This document shows positions 6,706 to 9,607 of a stretch of DNA of 9,607 nt, piece by piece. The notes beneath the pieces were generated by a model. It was not told the origin of the DNA. It was given only the letters and a program-made list of their open reading frames with translations, and did not search any database. The position numbers and the translations under genes are program-made. Each line of letters starts with the position of its first letter. Within the stretch, counting starts at the first letter, position 1. This DNA comes from CADCSY01 sp038255685 (GTDB taxonomy: Bacteria; Actinomycetota; Acidimicrobiia; Acidimicrobiales; CADCSY01): positions 1-9,607 of the forward strand of contig JBBSLC010000112.1 in assembly GCA_038255685.1 (NCBI GenBank), read 5' to 3'.

Positions 6706-8373
6706 GTGGCTGATCCTGACCTCCGCGGGCGCGCCCAGGCCTGGCTCGACGACGACCCGGACCCTGCCACGAGGGCCGAGGTCATCGCCCTGCTCGCACT
6801 CGACGAGGACGGGCCGCTGCGAGAGCGCTTCGGTGTCCGGCTCACCTTCGGCACCGCAGGGATCCGCGGCGCGCTCGGCGCCGGGCCGAGCCGCATGAAC
6901 CGAGCCCTCGTCAGGAGGGTCGCCGCGGGCCTCGCCGCCCACCTGCTCGCGAGCGATCAGGCGGTCGCGACGAAGGCAGGGTTCGTCATCGGGCGCGACG
7001 CACGGCACCAGTCAGACGAGTTCGCCCTCGACGTCGCCCAGGTGCTCGCTGCCGCCGGCATCCCCGCCCACCTGCTCCCCGGTCCGTGCCCCACACCGCT
7101 CCTCGCCTATGCCGTGCGCCACCTCGGTTGCGCAGCGGGGGTGATGGTCACCGCCTCGCACAACCCGCCTGCCGACAACGGGTTGAAGGTCTACGGGTCC
7201 GACGGCGCCCAGATCGTGGGTCCGACCGACGAAGCGATCTCCGCTGCGATCGACGCGGTGGGCCCGACGCTCGACATCGTGCTGGCTCCTGACGACGACC
7301 CGCTCGTGCACCGCCTGGGCGACGAGGTGCTCGACGCGTACCTCGACGTCGCCGCCGGCCTCGTCGAGGCCGGCCCCCGTGGCCTTCGCCTCGTCCACAC
7401 CGCCATGCACGGCGTCGCCACCTCCTACCTCCAGCGCCTGTTCGAACGGGTCGGCCTGGAGCCGCCGATCAGCGTGGTCGACCAGGCTGCGCCGGACCCC
7501 GACTTCTCGACGGTGCCGTTCCCGAACCCCGAGGAGCCAGGCGCGCTCGACCTCGCGCTCTCCGAGGCCCGGCGGGTCGGCGCCGACGCGGTCATCGCCC
7601 ACGACCCCGACGCCGATCGGCTCGCCGTCGCCGTGCGGGAGCCGACGGGCTGGCGAGCCCTCACCGGCGACGAGCTGGGCGCCCTCCTCGCCGACCACCT
7701 GCTCGAGCGAGGGGTCGGCGACGACAGGCTGGTGGTCAGGTCCATCGTCTCGTCGACGCTGCTCGACCGGATCGCCGACCACCACGGTGCCACCGCAGCG
7801 TCCACGCTCACCGGCTTCAAGTGGATCGTGCGGGCAGCGGAAGACCATCCCGGCAAGCACTTCACGTTCGGCTACGAGGAGGCACTCGGCTACGCGGTGA
7901 CCGACCTCGTCAGGGACAAGGACGGGCTCACCGCTGCGCTGGTGTTCGTCGACCTGCTCGGAGCGCTCCGCGACGACGACCAGTCGGTCCCTGATCGGCT
8001 CGAGGCGCTCGCCCGTCGTCACGGCCTCCACGCCACCCGCACCTGGTCGGTGCGCATCACCGGGGCGGATGCATCGGCGCGCATCGCTCGCGCCGTGGGT
8101 CAGGTCGTGGCCGAGCCGCCGTCGGTGCTCGCCGGCGCCGAGGTCGTCGGTGTCGACCGGCCCGCCGAGGACGTCATCGTCCTGCGGCTCGGCGGCGGCG
8201 GCAGGGTCGTGGTGCGACCGAGCGGCACCGAGCCGAAGGTGAAGTGCTACCTCCAGGTGGTCATCGCCGAGATCGGTGACGGCGAGGACGGCTGGCAGGC
8301 TGCGCGGGCGGCAGGTGAGGCGGGCCTCGACGCCCTCCAGGCTGCCATCGCCGAAGCGACAGGACTCGCATGA
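6706..8373 (+). CDS. pmmB: Phospho-sugar mutase (phosphomannomutase/phosphoglucomutase, PmmB-like)
   Basis: The 555-residue protein is an alpha-D-phosphohexomutase, which interconverts hexose 1- and 6-phosphates through a phosphoserine. It has the N-terminal GTAGIRG loop (49-55), the active-site TASHNP with Ser151 (149-154), the metal-binding DPDADR loop with Asp300, Asp302 and Asp304, the sugar-specificity segment GYEEALGY (389-396) and the C-terminal phosphate-binding loop RPSGTEPK (504-511). The GYEEALG form is seen in PmmB/PgmB-type enzymes that handle glucose and/or mannose phosphates; length and motifs fit mycobacterial PmmB. It supplies precursors for glycan or glycogen synthesis in the cytoplasm. 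The start is GTG at 6706: no other start codon lies in frame until inside the divergent ABC-F gene, and translation from here gives the expected short leader before GTAGIRG. The acyltransferase gene follows after 47 bases. Confidence 0.93.
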   Translation: MADPDLRGRAQAWLDDDPDPATRAEVIALLALDEDGPLRERFGVRLTFGTAGIRGALGAGPSRMNRALVRRVAAGLAAHLLASDQAVATKAGFVIGRDARHQSDEFALDVAQVLAAAGIPAHLLPGPCPTPLLAYAVRHLGCAAGVMVTASHNPPADNGLKVYGSDGAQIVGPTDEAISAAIDAVGPTLDIVLAPDDDPLVHRLGDEVLDAYLDVAAGLVEAGPRGLRLVHTAMHGVATSYLQRLFERVGLEPPISVVDQAAPDPDFSTVPFPNPEEPGALDLALSEARRVGADAVIAHDPDADRLAVAVREPTGWRALTGDELGALLADHLLERGVGDDRLVVRSIVSSTLLDRIADHHGATAASTLTGFKWIVRAAEDHPGKHFTFGYEEALGYAVTDLVRDKDGLTAALVFVDLLGALRDDDQSVPDRLEALARRHGLHATRTWSVRITGADASARIARAVGQVVAEPPSVLAGAEVVGVDRPAEDVIVLRLGGGGRVVVRPSGTEPKVKCYLQVVIAEIGDGEDGWQAARAAGEAGLDALQAAIAEATGLA

Positions 8374-8420
8374 GGGATCTGGGGTAGCACAGGGTCACCA
8401 CGATCTCGGGGGTACGACCG

Positions 8421-9607
8421 ATGAAGCAGCTCACCGGCCTTGATGCGACGTTCCTGCACATGGAGACCGACTCGCAGTTCGGCCACGTGTCCGGGCTGTC
8501 GATCTTCGAACGACCGAAGGACCCGGCGTACCGGCCCTTCGAGGCGTGGCGGGACTCGATCGCCAGCCGCCTCCACCTGCTCGAGCCGCTGCGCCGCCGG
8601 GCCGTCGAGGTCCCGTTCGGCATCGACCACCCGTTCTGGATCGAGGACCCGGACTTCGACCTCGACTACCACATGCGCCACACCGCGGTCCCCCCGCCCG
8701 GGGGGATGGAGGAGGTCGAGGCGCTCGTCGCCCGCATCGTCGGGCGGCCGCTCGACCGCCGGCACCCGCTGTGGGAGACCTACGTCATCGAAGGCCTCGA
8801 GGACGACCGCTTCGCCGTGCTCACGAAGTTCCACCACGCCACCATCGACGGGGCGTCCGGCGTCGAGCTGCTCACGATGATGCTGGACGACTCGCCCGAG
8901 GGGACCGATGTGCCGCCGCCAACCGAGGCGTGGCGCCCCGAACCGGTCCCCGACGACGTCACCATGCTCGGCCAGGCGATGGCTTCGATCGCTCGCAAGC
9001 CAGGACGCCTCCTGTTGCTCAGCGCCAGGACGATGCGCGACCTCGGCGTCGCCACCCGGAACCCGGTGCTCGCCGCCGCAGGCAGCCAGATGCGCCGGAG
9101 CCTGCGCGGGCCCCTCGGTGCAGCGCTGAACATCGGTCGCAGCAGGGAGGAGGACCCAGACGTGCCCCCGACGCGGCTCCCCACGAGCCGCGCCCCTCGC
9201 ACGCCCTTCAACCGCAGCATCACCGCCCACAGGCGCTGTGCGTTCCGATCGACTTCGCTCACCCAGGTGAAGGACATCAAGGCCGCGCTCGGGGCCACGG
9301 TCAACGACGTCGTGATGGCGGCGTGCGCAGGCGGGCTGCGGCGCTACCTCGAGCACCACGACGCCCTGCCGGACAAGCCGCTCGTGGCCATGGTCCCCGT
9401 CTCGATCCGCACCGGCGACGAGGTCGAGCGCTGGACGAACCGCGTCTCGGGTCTGGTGGCAGCGCTGCCGACCGACACCGCCGACCCGCTGGCTCGGCTG
9501 CAGGCGATCCACGACTCGATGGGCGACGCCAAGGAGGCGTTCGGCGCGCTGCCGGCAGAGGCGCTCACCGAGTTCGCCCAGTTCTCGCCGCCTGCGGTCT
9601 TCACCCG
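8421..9607 (+). CDS. Wax ester synthase/diacylglycerol acyltransferase (WS/DGAT), 3' truncated
   Basis: The frame is open from ATG 8421 to the right edge; 395 codons are visible of a usual 450 to 480. The start MKQLTGLDATFLHMET is typical of bacterial WS/DGAT enzymes, which join acyl-CoA to fatty alcohols or diacylglycerol to make wax esters or triacylglycerol at the membrane or lipid-droplet surface. The active-site motif HHATIDG is at 138-144, with the catalytic base expected to be His139. Further family blocks are PLWE (116-119), NDVVMAACAGGLRRYL (from 295), MVPVSIR (324-330) and a strand reading TNRVSGL (339-345), where GNR is usual. There is no signal peptide. A weak G-run (8408-8412) lies 8 bases before the ATG. 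It sits 47 bases after the mutase and may share its transcript. Substrate choice between wax ester and triacylglycerol cannot be told. Confidence 0.94.
   Translation, partial: MKQLTGLDATFLHMETDSQFGHVSGLSIFERPKDPAYRPFEAWRDSIASRLHLLEPLRRRAVEVPFGIDHPFWIEDPDFDLDYHMRHTAVPPPGGMEEVEALVARIVGRPLDRRHPLWETYVIEGLEDDRFAVLTKFHHATIDGASGVELLTMMLDDSPEGTDVPPPTEAWRPEPVPDDVTMLGQAMASIARKPGRLLLLSARTMRDLGVATRNPVLAAAGSQMRRSLRGPLGAALNIGRSREEDPDVPPTRLPTSRAPRTPFNRSITAHRRCAFRSTSLTQVKDIKAALGATVNDVVMAACAGGLRRYLEHHDALPDKPLVAMVPVSIRTGDEVERWTNRVSGLVAALPTDTADPLARLQAIHDSMGDAKEAFGALPAEALTEFAQFSPPAVFT

Noticed and set aside
7012..8031. Minus-strand open frame opposite the phospho-sugar mutase
   Set aside because: The mutase motifs (TASHNP, DPDADR, GYEEALGY) lie on the plus strand through this stretch; the opposite frame is a shadow.
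8247..9512. Minus-strand open frame of about 420 codons opposite the WS/DGAT gene
   Set aside because: The plus strand encodes an unmistakable WS/DGAT with HHATIDG and other family blocks; the minus frame has no domain and shows the composition of antisense GC-rich DNA.

Overview
The window is very GC-rich, with G or C at nearly all third codon positions. It is gene-dense: every gap between genes is under 150 bases. It uses GTG and TTG starts alongside ATG. It carries a wax ester synthase/diacylglycerol acyltransferase (WS/DGAT), an actinobacterial-style PmmB phosphohexomutase and what look like leaderless promoters of the TANNNT type. Together these suggest chromosomal DNA of a high-GC actinobacterium. 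An Acidimicrobiia-like or mycobacteria-related lineage would fit, but that is inference and not shown by any marker gene. I see no rRNA, tRNA, insertion sequence, CRISPR array, phage or plasmid gene.

Layout. (1) Positions 1-710, plus strand: the C-terminal catalytic domain of an S9 (prolyl oligopeptidase family) peptidase, cut by the left edge. It converges on the next gene with only 20 bases between stops. (2) Positions 731-6651: five minus-strand genes in tandem. In transcription order they are an ABC-F ATPase, an orphan NuoF/SLBB-type flavo-iron-sulfur protein, a GlsB/YeaQ-type small membrane protein, an alpha/beta hydrolase translationally coupled to it by an ATGA overlap, and a DEAD-box RNA helicase. 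(3) Positions 6652-6705: a very short divergent promoter region with a TANNNT -10 box for each direction and an imperfect palindrome midway between them. (4) Positions 6706-9607, plus strand: PmmB-like phospho-sugar mutase, then a WS/DGAT acyltransferase that runs off the right edge.

How the genes relate. The ABC-F protein and the RNA helicase both act on ribosomes or RNA, and the GlsB-type protein belongs to a stress-linked family. The minus-strand block could therefore be a loose housekeeping or stress group. Gaps of 69, 86 and 148 bases make a single operon uncertain, and only the GlsB-hydrolase pair is clearly coupled. The mutase and the acyltransferase are 47 bases apart and may be co-transcribed, linking sugar-phosphate supply and storage-lipid synthesis only by position.

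I did not find a convincing new biological system. The points most worth a second look are the divergent promoter with its central palindrome, the orphan NuoF-like protein with altered cofactor-loop residues and no visible partner subunits, and the direct repeats spaced 21 bases apart upstream of the helicase.
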